From positions 1-40,734 of the forward strand of contig JBDTVG010000165.1 in assembly GCA_040007395.1 (NCBI GenBank): 40,734 bases of DNA, read 5' to 3'. The position numbers and the translations under genes were made by a program. This document shows positions 15,166 through 23,589 of this stretch, piece by piece (position 1 is the first letter of the stretch; each line of letters opens with the position of its first letter). Origin of the DNA: DATGFK01 sp040007395 (GTDB lineage: Bacteria > Chloroflexota > Anaerolineae > Aggregatilineales > UBA2796). Under the pieces are notes generated by a model that was not told the origin of the DNA, did not search any database, and worked only from the letters and a program-made list of their open reading frames with translations.

Positions 15166-18100
15166 ATGTCTAGTAACCGCCCCCTGTTTGATGATGAAGA
15201 TTTGCCTGATTGGCTGCAAAGCGGAATTAACGCGACGAGTCAATCCTATACGTCCGACGATTATTCAGCCGCGCCAGTCAGCACTGACGACGATATGGAT
15301 TGGCTGGATGATTCGCCAGCGGCAGGTTCGTCCACTATGGATACGGCATGGATGCAGGATCTTGCACCATCGGCTCCTAGTGCAAATACTAGTTCGGGCT
15401 GGGCCAAGAGCAGCACACTGCCCACCAGTACACCCGCATTCTCATTCGATGATGAACCTAAAACTACAGCTGATGAGTCATTCTCGCGGGAACAGAGCAC
15501 AGCCGCCACACCATCAGCGATTTCTACCCCTGTAGAATCGCAAGATGCTGATGATCTTCCGCCTTGGGCGCAAACTCCCGCTTCATCGACCAGTCCAGTA
15601 CAATCTAGCTCAGTGTCCGATACAGATTTGGATTGGATGTCAGATCCGGCTGCTCTGTCCTCTCCTGCGACTTCGCCAGCTGCTTTTGGCCTGACTGGAG
15701 CCTTACCGTGGCGACAGGATGTATCCGAGTCGGCAGATGATCCTGCTAAAGCATCTAGCCAAACCGCTGATTTCGACTTTTTCGCTGATGACTCCCAAGC
15801 GCAGTCAACGTCGGAACCATTACAAGCTGACATCAACGACCTTGATTGGCTAAGTCAACCTGCGCCGACGGCTAGTAATGCGGCTGAGTCCACGCCTGTC
15901 GAGAGCACAGCCGACGATGATCTGGATTGGCTCAATACGTCTTATGCGGAACCTGTCGCGGACCCGAAACCTGCCGAACCGATTCAGCCCACTGCCGTGC
16001 CCTCCGATGATTCGGATTGGCTCAACACACCTGTTGAACCGCCAACTGCTGCCGAACCGTCAGCGCCGCCTGCCGATGCACCGCGCTCGCCGATCAAGAA
16101 GCTAACAGCGTTGCCCTCGTTGCAGCCCAAAATCGATCCATTTACGGCTCCAGCACCTGCCACGCTGCCTACCGATGCACCACGCCCAGCAATTAAGCGT
16201 CTGCCCACCACACCACCCGCCGATGCGCCCCGTCCACAGATCAGAAAGCTGCCATCGACGGCGAATCAACCTAACTCATCCGGCGATGATTGGGACATGC
16301 CGCCCGTTCCCGATGATCAATTGCTCGATGTGGTACCCGATTGGTTTAATACGATTGGCGGATCGGGATCAACACAAGGCGCAGATCAAGCCAATCAAGA
16401 AGCGGATGCACCCGACTGGTTCAAAAGTGTGGATTTATCGGGTACGCCGTTGGTTGGGCCGGATACTATATCGACGCTCAATGAGCCAACCACCTCCTCA
16501 TCGTCGCCCGAAGACGAGATCCCAGATTGGTTCGCACAGTCTACTCCCGGCGTAGACGATCTGGATTTCACGATGTTCGTTGCCGAGGAACCTGTCAAGC
16601 CAAAATCCAAGTTAACCGACAAACTGTCTACGGGTTCACTAGGCACTCAAGCGCCTATCGTGTCTGAACCTGTCCCCGAAACACCAGTTATATCAGAACC
16701 ACAAGAACTCGCCGCGCCTGAACTTCCAGCAGTGGAGATGGCACAAGACAGCGCTGAACAAGTTAGTGGCGTTCAAGATGATGCCGATCTCGACTGGATG
16801 GCAGAAATGCCAGACGTGGACGACATGCTGTTCGCTTCTACCAAGACTTATGAATCATCGCAAGTCGCGCTCGCATCAGAGCATGATTCTGAACCAACTT
16901 CTGATGCCGAACTGCTGGACTGGATGAGCAGCGAAAGCAATACACTGTCGTCCGATCTGCTCCAAGGCGACACACAGCCAGTCCCGGCCCCTGATGGTGG
17001 CTGGATGGCTGACCCAATGGGCGATATGGAAGAACTGAAGCTGGACTCAGTTAGCACAGATAAAGAGAATTGGGTCGAAGATGTTGAGCCGGAACCAGAT
17101 AGCCCCGCCGTCGCCAGCGATGATATGCCCGACTGGATGCGCGACATGGCGAGCAGTGTATCTACTGCACAAGATCATCCCACAGAATTGACAGAAGAGT
17201 CCGCTCCAGAGTCGGATATGCCCGACTGGATGCGTGACATGGCTCCTGCTGCGCCCACGCCGATTGCCGAGCCTGCACTTGATCCTGAGATGGATTGGCT
17301 GGCAGATTTTTCGACGGAAAACGCACCATCAGAAGCCGATCAAGACTGGATGTCAGGGGTTCAGCCAACGGATACCGCGCCAGATGCCAATCAATCTACC
17401 CCGACAAAAGCAGCACCAAACATTGACATCGACGCACTGTTGAGCTTGTCGTCATCGAGCGTCCCTGCTGAAAGCCAGCCGGAAGCGTATGCACCGGAAC
17501 CTGAGTTCAATCTCGATTTCGGGGGAACGGAAGGTGTCCCGACTGCCGAAAGCGACTATCAAGGCAACTATCAGGCAGGCGATCAGGATAGCTTCGACTT
17601 CGACATGCCAGAGGAAGCATCGGCTTCATCCTCAGAGCGAGAATTCGACTTCGACGCGATCATGGCGAACAGCCCCGATCTCACTAATCAGTTTGATCAA
17701 CTCGCCCAGTTCGACCAATCCGATGAGCTGTTGTTTGAGGGCGAGGCACCCTCGCCCGCCGAGTCGCAACAGTCGCCAGCAGTAGCATCACAGACAAAAT
17801 CGGATGAAGTGCTGCCGGAATGGGTCGCGGATATGCGCCCCGCCGAAGGACCAGTTATCCTGCACATTGGAGATCAGGAAGTCCGTTTTCAGGATAGGCC
17901 GCTCAGCGCGTTACCAGAGCAGGTTCGCCAACTTCGCGAACAGTCTAAAGCGCTAGTGAGCAAAGCACCCCCCGAAGCCGAAGCGATCTCATCGGGGCCG
18001 CTGGCAGGTATTGCCGGAGCGATTGATATTGTCAGCGAAGGCAGTATGCCGCGTATCGTTATTGGTGAACGTTCGTCGATAGCGACGAGCGATCTCGAAA

Positions 18101-19152
18101 CGCAGCGCATCAAGATTATTGAAGATATTCTCGGTCTGGAAAAAGAACTTCTGGACGAACGTGTCCTTGCAGAGGACGAGCGCGAAGCGCAGCAAGCCTC
18201 AGCCGCAGTATCGCCGGCGGCGGCAATAAAATCGCGTGTAAAGATTGACCGCTTTGTCATTACGCTGTTATTGGTAGCAGCCGTGTTGATCCCGTTCTTC
18301 ACCAATGTGTTGAATGTGACTCCACTGCCTGATTCCTCACAGCTTTCCCCAGCGCAGCAAAATGTGATGAGCGCCGTTGATAGCCTCAAGGACGGTCAAT
18401 CGGTTTTGGTTGCCTTTGAGTATGGGCCAACCGCAGCGGGTGAACTGGACGATCTGGCTCGTGCGATTCTGCGGGATATCGTGAAACACAACGCCCAACC
18501 GATTATCGTCAGCACCAACCCGGCGGGCGCATTGCACGCGCAAGCCCTAATGCAAAGTCTAGGTAGTAACCCCGCCGATCTTGCATTAATGAATCGTACT
18601 GACAAACCGTTGGTAGCACGCCAAGATTATGTAGTATTACGCTATTTGCCCGGTGGCACGATTGGGGTGCGTTCCTTTACCAATTCGGTACTCGCTAGCA
18701 ATTTTCAAGATCTGGCGGTTCAAGCGACTTTCAGGGATGACATTGAAGGCAAACCGTCAAGTGTGACCGATGTTAATGTGATCAATTTGCGGCAGAATCC
18801 GGCCTTTATTCTGGCAGAAACACCCGATGATGTTCGAGCGTGGGTGGAGCAGTATCAGTCTGTGCCACCACAGGAACCACTCAAGATGGTGCTGCTATCC
18901 TCTGCCTCCGCATCGGCGGTGTCACAAGCCTATGCCACCAGCGCCAACACCCGGATTATCGGGCCGTTAGTCGGTCTGCGTGATACGATGATCTATCAGG
19001 CGCAGCGCCAGCCATTGACAGGCAAAGTGCAAATCCTTTCCGACCAGCGCTGGCAAAGTATCGGATTGGCAACCCTGATTGCGGTTCTGATCATTTTACT
19101 GGGACTGATCATTAATGTGTTCCGAGGCTTACAGGGGAGATCGCGTCGTTGA
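15166..19152 (+). CDS. Giant acidic D-W-motif protein with a membrane-anchored C-terminal domain
   Basis: This 1328-residue protein has three parts. Residues 1 to about 900 are disordered, rich in D, S, T, P and A, and carry at least 15 copies of DW(L/M/F), mostly as (L/P/M)DWL, PDWF or PDWMRDM, plus about six variants (AWM, PWA, PWR, GWM, NWV, EWV). A threefold DAPR(P/S).I(K/R)(K/R)L repeat lies at about 300-365. Around 905-1020 is an ordered region starting ILHIGDQEVRFQD and ending in a helix KIIEDILGLEKELLDERV. Then comes a membrane segment (FVITLLLVAAVLIPFF), an external domain of about 240 residues with FEYGPTAAGELDDLARAILRDI, and a final membrane segment with RSRR tail. AAGGGTG precedes the ATG. 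Its last codons overlap the next gene. It looks like a multivalent tether. Confidence 0.85.
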   Translation: MSSNRPLFDDEDLPDWLQSGINATSQSYTSDDYSAAPVSTDDDMDWLDDSPAAGSSTMDTAWMQDLAPSAPSANTSSGWAKSSTLPTSTPAFSFDDEPKTTADESFSREQSTAATPSAISTPVESQDADDLPPWAQTPASSTSPVQSSSVSDTDLDWMSDPAALSSPATSPAAFGLTGALPWRQDVSESADDPAKASSQTADFDFFADDSQAQSTSEPLQADINDLDWLSQPAPTASNAAESTPVESTADDDLDWLNTSYAEPVADPKPAEPIQPTAVPSDDSDWLNTPVEPPTAAEPSAPPADAPRSPIKKLTALPSLQPKIDPFTAPAPATLPTDAPRPAIKRLPTTPPADAPRPQIRKLPSTANQPNSSGDDWDMPPVPDDQLLDVVPDWFNTIGGSGSTQGADQANQEADAPDWFKSVDLSGTPLVGPDTISTLNEPTTSSSSPEDEIPDWFAQSTPGVDDLDFTMFVAEEPVKPKSKLTDKLSTGSLGTQAPIVSEPVPETPVISEPQELAAPELPAVEMAQDSAEQVSGVQDDADLDWMAEMPDVDDMLFASTKTYESSQVALASEHDSEPTSDAELLDWMSSESNTLSSDLLQGDTQPVPAPDGGWMADPMGDMEELKLDSVSTDKENWVEDVEPEPDSPAVASDDMPDWMRDMASSVSTAQDHPTELTEESAPESDMPDWMRDMAPAAPTPIAEPALDPEMDWLADFSTENAPSEADQDWMSGVQPTDTAPDANQSTPTKAAPNIDIDALLSLSSSSVPAESQPEAYAPEPEFNLDFGGTEGVPTAESDYQGNYQAGDQDSFDFDMPEEASASSSEREFDFDAIMANSPDLTNQFDQLAQFDQSDELLFEGEAPSPAESQQSPAVASQTKSDEVLPEWVADMRPAEGPVILHIGDQEVRFQDRPLSALPEQVRQLREQSKALVSKAPPEAEAISSGPLAGIAGAIDIVSEGSMPRIVIGERSSIATSDLETQRIKIIEDILGLEKELLDERVLAEDEREAQQASAAVSPAAAIKSRVKIDRFVITLLLVAAVLIPFFTNVLNVTPLPDSSQLSPAQQNVMSAVDSLKDGQSVLVAFEYGPTAAGELDDLARAILRDIVKHNAQPIIVSTNPAGALHAQALMQSLGSNPADLALMNRTDKPLVARQDYVVLRYLPGGTIGVRSFTNSVLASNFQDLAVQATFRDDIEGKPSSVTDVNVINLRQNPAFILAETPDDVRAWVEQYQSVPPQEPLKMVLLSSASASAVSQAYATSANTRIIGPLVGLRDTMIYQAQRQPLTGKVQILSDQRWQSIGLATLIAVLIILLGLIINVFRGLQGRSRR

Positions 19153-19796
19153 CTCCTGAAACACTAGAACGTATTGCTACGATTGCTGGGGCCGTATTAA
19201 CGGTCATGGTGTTTAGCTACCTGCTGGGCGACAATTTCTTGTATCGCATCGCCATCAGCATCTTTATCGGCGCGTCAGCGGCCTATGTGCTGATCGTTGC
19301 GTTGGAAAGCGTGATTATCCCCTGGATTCAACTGACCTTTGATCCGGCGGGGACGATTTTGCAAAAGGTTATTGGGGCGCTGCCACTAGTCATCGGCTTG
19401 CTGTTACTGCTCAAGGCCGTACCAAGCCTGTCGCGATTGGGCAATTTAGGCTTAGTAGCAGTATTGGGTGTCGGAACGGCGTTGGCCTTGTGGGGAGCCA
19501 TCACCGGAACACTGCTGCCACTAATCACGGACTCGGCTCGCCGTCAGGATAACATTTTGGACAGCTTGATCGCGATTATTGGCACAATCACGGTATTGAT
19601 ATATTTCACCTATCTAGGGGTACGCCGACCCAATGGCGACGTTGAACAACCCGCTTTTATCCGTGCGCCCGGTTTGGTAGGGCAAACGTTTATCATGATC
19701 ACGCTCGGTGCAACCTATGGGTTGTTGATCATCTCCGCATTGACCGTTTTAACAAGTGTTATCGCGCAGCGGTTGCTAATTCTGCGACCGGGCTGA
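19149..19796 (+). CDS. Six-TM integral membrane protein of unknown function
   Basis: The 215-residue product is almost entirely hydrophobic: about six membrane segments separated by short loops, with a polar break VRRPNGDVEQPAFIRAPG at about 160-177. The start is TTG 19149, overlapping the preceding stop as TTGA, with AGGGGAG nine bases upstream inside the previous gene. The overlap indicates translational coupling and probably fixed stoichiometry with the giant D-W protein. No function is recognised; compare the six-TM protein at 14468-15154. Confidence 0.75.
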   Translation: MTPETLERIATIAGAVLTVMVFSYLLGDNFLYRIAISIFIGASAAYVLIVALESVIIPWIQLTFDPAGTILQKVIGALPLVIGLLLLLKAVPSLSRLGNLGLVAVLGVGTALALWGAITGTLLPLITDSARRQDNILDSLIAIIGTITVLIYFTYLGVRRPNGDVEQPAFIRAPGLVGQTFIMITLGATYGLLIISALTVLTSVIAQRLLILRPG

Positions 19797-19818
19797 ACTT
19801 ATATCCGAGGGGGATTTT

Positions 19819-21561
19819 TTGGCGACACAAACTGCACCCGCCGTTCATTCCATTCTCTCGGCGGATTTCGGCAGCGTGAATACACGGGTGGTGCTGCTCG
19901 ATCTCGTCAGTGGGCAGTTCCGGTTAGTCTCACGCGCCCAGACGTTAAGTACCAGCGCCCCGCCGTTGGTCGATGTAGGAGTTGGCTTGCGTCGGGCGCT
20001 GGAGGAGATCACCAATCTCACCGGGCGCAACCTGCTGCATGGTGAAGATGTGATCATTGGTGAGCAGCAAGACGGCAGCGGTATTGACCTATTCTTGGCA
20101 ACGGCTAGCGGCGGGCGACCTATGAAAGCCGTACTCGTTGGCTTGATGCCCGATGTCAGTGTGGCAACCGGGCGACGGACGCTTGCCAGTACCTATGTCG
20201 AACTCACCGACACCTTGAGCCTTGCCGATGTTCGCAGTACCGAAGATCAGGTAAACGCCATTGTCCGCAACCAACCCGATCTAATTTTTGTGGTCGGTGG
20301 CACAAACTACGGCGCAACCGAATCGGTATTGAGCTTGCTCAAAACGGTTCGATTGGCGGTCTTGCTGACACAAGGCCATAAGCCTGTTGTCCTCTACGCC
20401 GGCAACGAAGCGTTAAGGCCAATGGTCAAGGATATGCTGGGCAACGATGTTGAATTGTATATGACCAGCAATGTTCGCCCTACGCTCCTTGAAGAGAAAA
20501 TGTCCCCAGCGCAGTTGGAACTGGCGATGGTCTACGGAAGCTACAAGTCCATCAATGCAGGCGGCTTTACCGAAGTCCAGTCAAAGTCCATGTTGGGCGT
20601 GCTGCCCACTGCCCAAAGTTACGCCAATATCGTCCGCTTTCTGGGCGAACTCCCCGGCGCGGGTATCGGCGTGATGTGTGTAGATGTTGGCAGTTCTACC
20701 GTGACAATCTGCGCCAGTATTCGCAAGCAGCCCTCGATTACTATACGTCCAGATCTTGGCGTAGGGCACAGTGCCGTATCGGGCGTTAAAGCGGTTGGCG
20801 CACGTAATGTGCTGCGCTGGCTGACCTTCGATGCCACTGAATCCGAGGTAATGGACTACGCCTATAACAAATCGCTGCGCCCCTCGACAGTCCCCCAGAG
20901 CGCACAAGATCTCGAATTTGAGTACGCAATTGCTCGTGAACTGATTCGCAACGCCGTTGCTGGGGCACGGGCAAGCTGGCGCGGCATTCCACGCGGCGAT
21001 CTGCTGCCCGCCATGCGCCCGATCATTGGCGCAGGGTCGGTATTGGCGCAGGTGGTTGATCCCGGTATCGGGGCGCTGCTGATGCTGGATGCGTTGCAGC
21101 CTGTCGGCGTGAGCGAACTGCAACTTGACCCCTATGGCGTGATCGCCGCACTGGGTGGTGCAGCCTATGTGGAACCTTTGGCAGTCGTGCAAGTGCTCGA
21201 AACAGGCGGCTTGCTGAACCTCGGTACAGCAATTAGTCCGTTAGGTCGCACTAGAGAGAAAACCGCAATGAGTGTCAACGTCAGAATGGCAGGTGGGCGC
21301 ACCGTCCAGCGCAATATTCCGGCTGGTACGCTTCAAGTAATCGATTTGCCATCTGGACAAAAAGCCCAAGTAACGATTAAACTCGGTGTGGGTTTAACGC
21401 TTAACGGCAAACGCGACATAACCTTGACGGTAGAAGGCGGCGCGGCTGGATTGATCTTCGATGCGCGGGGCAGGCCATTTTCGCCGCCCAGAGAAATTGA
21501 GCGTCGCGCCCAAGTTTTGCCGCGCTGGTATGCCGCCGTTCGCAGCGATAACAAGGGATAG
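19819..21561 (+). CDS. ASKHA-fold ATPase of the glutamate mutase L (MutL/GlmL) family
   Basis: The 580-residue protein begins with the phosphate-1 motif ADFGSVNTR (15-23, D16), has a second phosphate loop CVDVGSSTV (287-295, D289) and an adenosine-type motif IIGAGSVLA (402-410). This is the actin/Hsp70/sugar-kinase layout, and the segments match GlmL, the accessory ATPase encoded with B12-dependent glutamate mutase. No mutase subunits (GlmS, GlmE) are nearby; the neighbours are membrane proteins. A C-terminal beta-rich domain (about 470-560) extends beyond the ATPase core. The start is TTG with GAGGGGG upstream, 22 nt after the membrane gene. It probably powers or scaffolds the operon's membrane assembly rather than repairing a mutase. 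Confidence 0.8.
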   Translation: MATQTAPAVHSILSADFGSVNTRVVLLDLVSGQFRLVSRAQTLSTSAPPLVDVGVGLRRALEEITNLTGRNLLHGEDVIIGEQQDGSGIDLFLATASGGRPMKAVLVGLMPDVSVATGRRTLASTYVELTDTLSLADVRSTEDQVNAIVRNQPDLIFVVGGTNYGATESVLSLLKTVRLAVLLTQGHKPVVLYAGNEALRPMVKDMLGNDVELYMTSNVRPTLLEEKMSPAQLELAMVYGSYKSINAGGFTEVQSKSMLGVLPTAQSYANIVRFLGELPGAGIGVMCVDVGSSTVTICASIRKQPSITIRPDLGVGHSAVSGVKAVGARNVLRWLTFDATESEVMDYAYNKSLRPSTVPQSAQDLEFEYAIARELIRNAVAGARASWRGIPRGDLLPAMRPIIGAGSVLAQVVDPGIGALLMLDALQPVGVSELQLDPYGVIAALGGAAYVEPLAVVQVLETGGLLNLGTAISPLGRTREKTAMSVNVRMAGGRTVQRNIPAGTLQVIDLPSGQKAQVTIKLGVGLTLNGKRDITLTVEGGAAGLIFDARGRPFSPPREIERRAQVLPRWYAAVRSDNKG

Positions 21562-21579
21562 ATAGGACAGGGATCGACA

Positions 21580-22674
21580 ATGCCTTATTACCCCGGACAA
21601 TCCTTTATCATCGGCATGACGACTATTCGCCGTGAACGCCGCTTGCCGCGCGGAACCATTGGTGAAGTCATGGTTCAAGACCATCAGGATGTGGAAGCCG
21701 ATACGATAGTCCTGCGTGGAGCCTTACCCGGCGACTTTATCATTCTCGACTTGTTGGCCCCGCTTGGTCTCAAACAGGTCGAGCAGTTTACCGATGACAT
21801 GCTCAAGGTTGCGGTGGGTCAATTTGTCGAAAAAGGCGGGATCATTGCTTCTAGTGGGCAAGGCCGCAATGCGAAGACTCTTAAAGCGCCAGCCCGTGTG
21901 CTGGTCGCCCGTGTAGAAGGCGGGCAGATCATCATGCAGCTTAACCCGCAGCCCATCGAAATGTATGCGATGGCTCCCGGCAGAATTACCTCGGTGCGCG
22001 GAAACAACGAAGTGCTCCTTGAAACCACAGGCGCATTGATCCAGTGTGCGTGGGGCAACGACAAGAGTGGCTACAGCGCCTACAAGATGGAGCCAGACGG
22101 CGGAATCGAGTCGATGCAAGATGACACGATTATGTCGCAGTATCGCAACAGTGCGATGGTGCTGACCAAGCCGATCCTTAACCAGCGCCTGTTCGGCATG
22201 GCGATAGGACAGGAGATCAAAGCGATTATTGCCCCAAGTATGCACGCGGACTTGCGCGAAATCGCACTTCGACAAACAATACCTGTGATCCTGACGGAAG
22301 GATTTGGTGAGCAGCAAATGTCAGAAGTAGTGTACAATCTGCTGCGCGATAATGTAGGTCGTCCGGCATTGATCGAAGCGACGGAACCGCAGCGTTGGTC
22401 ATCGGCTCGCCCAGAGATTATCATTCCGCTGCCGTCAGGGGGAATCTTGCCGACACCGCCCGAAGGCGATCAAGCGTTGGTCGAGGGAGCATTGGTACGG
22501 CTAACCCGTGCGCCTTATATGGGGTTGACTGGCAAGGTACGGCGCATCAGTGAAATGCCGCGTTCGGTAGAAAATGGTCTGCGACTGCCGGGAGCCGATG
22601 TGCAATTGGCAGATGGAAAAATGGTTTTTGTGCCACTGGCTAACCTTGAGATGCTGGGTCGGTTGGCGGATTAG
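21580..22674 (+). CDS. Beta-rich protein with a C-terminal KOW-like motif
   Basis: The 364-residue soluble protein starts with SFIIGMTTIRRERRLPRGTIGEVMV and has several short beta stretches typical of barrel-sandwich folds (LKAPARVLVARVEGGQIIMQLNPQPIEMYAMAPGRITSVRG). Residues 303-321, LVRLTRAPYMGLTGKVRRI, form a KOW-like motif of the sort that binds RNA or protein in NusG and ribosomal proteins, and PLANLEMLG ends the chain. It is 18 nt after the ATPase gene. An adaptor between the ATPase and the membrane subunits, or a nucleic-acid-binding role, would be compatible; neither is shown. Confidence 0.7.
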   Translation: MPYYPGQSFIIGMTTIRRERRLPRGTIGEVMVQDHQDVEADTIVLRGALPGDFIILDLLAPLGLKQVEQFTDDMLKVAVGQFVEKGGIIASSGQGRNAKTLKAPARVLVARVEGGQIIMQLNPQPIEMYAMAPGRITSVRGNNEVLLETTGALIQCAWGNDKSGYSAYKMEPDGGIESMQDDTIMSQYRNSAMVLTKPILNQRLFGMAIGQEIKAIIAPSMHADLREIALRQTIPVILTEGFGEQQMSEVVYNLLRDNVGRPALIEATEPQRWSSARPEIIIPLPSGGILPTPPEGDQALVEGALVRLTRAPYMGLTGKVRRISEMPRSVENGLRLPGADVQLADGKMVFVPLANLEMLGRLAD

Positions 22675-22727
22675 TTAAGCACGGGCGGGGCATCATTGCC
22701 ACTGTCCTTCACAGTAAGGGGAAACTG

Positions 22728-23444
22728 ATGAGTAGAGACGACTTCGACCTTGACGATTTTGGCGATCTTGAGGAACCGCAGTTTCCTGAAGACGACGACG
22801 ACCTGTTACCGCCCGAACCTTCGGCGGATCGCCCTCGCCGTAACACCACCTTTCTGCTCATTGCGGTGGTGCTGGTTATTATCTTTCTTTTGGCGTTGGG
22901 TGCGATTGCTTTCTTTGCTTCTGTTTCAGCAACCGCAGAACAAACGCGGGTGGCGCAAGTACAAAGTATCCAGCAAACCAATGATGCCATTGGAACCGCC
23001 ATTCAGGGCACAATTATTGCGAAGTCGTGGACTCCTACGCCTTCACCCACACCAACTGCGACCCAAACGCTGACCCCGTCGCCAACTGAAACGCCAACTG
23101 AAACGCCTACAGAAGCACCTACCGAGGCTGTTCTGTCTGACATCGATATGACGAACACCAAGATCGCGATGGATGCCGATAACCAAACAGCAACCTGTGC
23201 GGCAACCGTAGGTGGCTGCGTAGGAACGAGCTTTCCAACGTTGACCGAAACACCTACCGAAGTGCCAACGGTTGAAGCGGGCGTAACGCTAGTGCCTACG
23301 ATTGGACCAACAATGCCAAGATCGGGCTTCTTTGAGGATGTAGCAGGTGGACAGGCCACTCCGGCAAACCTTGCCCTAATCGGTTTTGCGACTGTCGCGT
23401 TGGTTGGCCTGATCTTTGCATCACGGCGACTGCGTATCAAGTAG
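22728..23444 (+). CDS. Membrane stalk protein with a Thr/Pro-rich spacer
   Basis: The 238-residue product has an acidic cytoplasmic N-terminus (DDFDLDDFGDLEEPQFPEDDDD), a membrane segment at about 38-64, then an external spacer of TPSPTPT and TETPTE repeats, a small region with two cysteines (ATCAATVGGC), and a C-terminal hydrophobic stretch ending in RRLRIK that resembles a tail anchor. AAGGGGAAA precedes the ATG. The acidic N-terminus is like that of the giant D-W protein upstream, and the last gene of the operon would expose a long O-glycosylatable stalk. DNA-level 12-bp repeats (ACTGAAACGCCA) encode the spacer. Confidence 0.75.
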   Translation: MSRDDFDLDDFGDLEEPQFPEDDDDLLPPEPSADRPRRNTTFLLIAVVLVIIFLLALGAIAFFASVSATAEQTRVAQVQSIQQTNDAIGTAIQGTIIAKSWTPTPSPTPTATQTLTPSPTETPTETPTEAPTEAVLSDIDMTNTKIAMDADNQTATCAATVGGCVGTSFPTLTETPTEVPTVEAGVTLVPTIGPTMPRSGFFEDVAGGQATPANLALIGFATVALVGLIFASRRLRIK

Positions 23445-23450
23445 TTAAGC

Positions 23451-23544
23451 GCCCTCACCCTAAGTCCCTCTCCCAAACGAGAGGGACTTTCCAGAGTGGT
23501 ATTTTCTCCCCTCGCCCTGCGGGAGAGGGGCTGGAGGTGAGGGC
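23451..23544. repeat. Composite palindromic repeat element (nested hairpins)
   Basis: Outer arms GCCCTCACC (23451-23459) and GGTGAGGGC (23536-23544) enclose two inner hairpins: AAGTCCCTCT/AGAGGGACTT (23462-23489) and CCCCTC/GAGGGG (23508-23530). This CCCTCACCCTAA...CCCTCTCCC family is scattered through many bacterial genomes as a REP-like element. It lies between two plus-strand genes and may terminate the eight-gene operon; AAAAA follows. Confidence 0.8.
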
Positions 23545-23589
23545 AAAAATGCAGATTGCGTTCGCACTGAATAACCATAAAGGCCGAGG

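Noticed and set aside
15261..15836. 191-codon minus-strand frame inside the giant D-W protein gene
   Set aside because: Low-complexity antisense shadow of a repetitive coding sequence with no ribosome-binding site or independent features.
15900..16260. CRISPR or tandem DNA repeat array within the D-W protein gene
   Set aside because: The repetition is at protein level (D-W and DAPRP motifs) with irregular spacing and diverged DNA; there are no uniform repeats and spacers.
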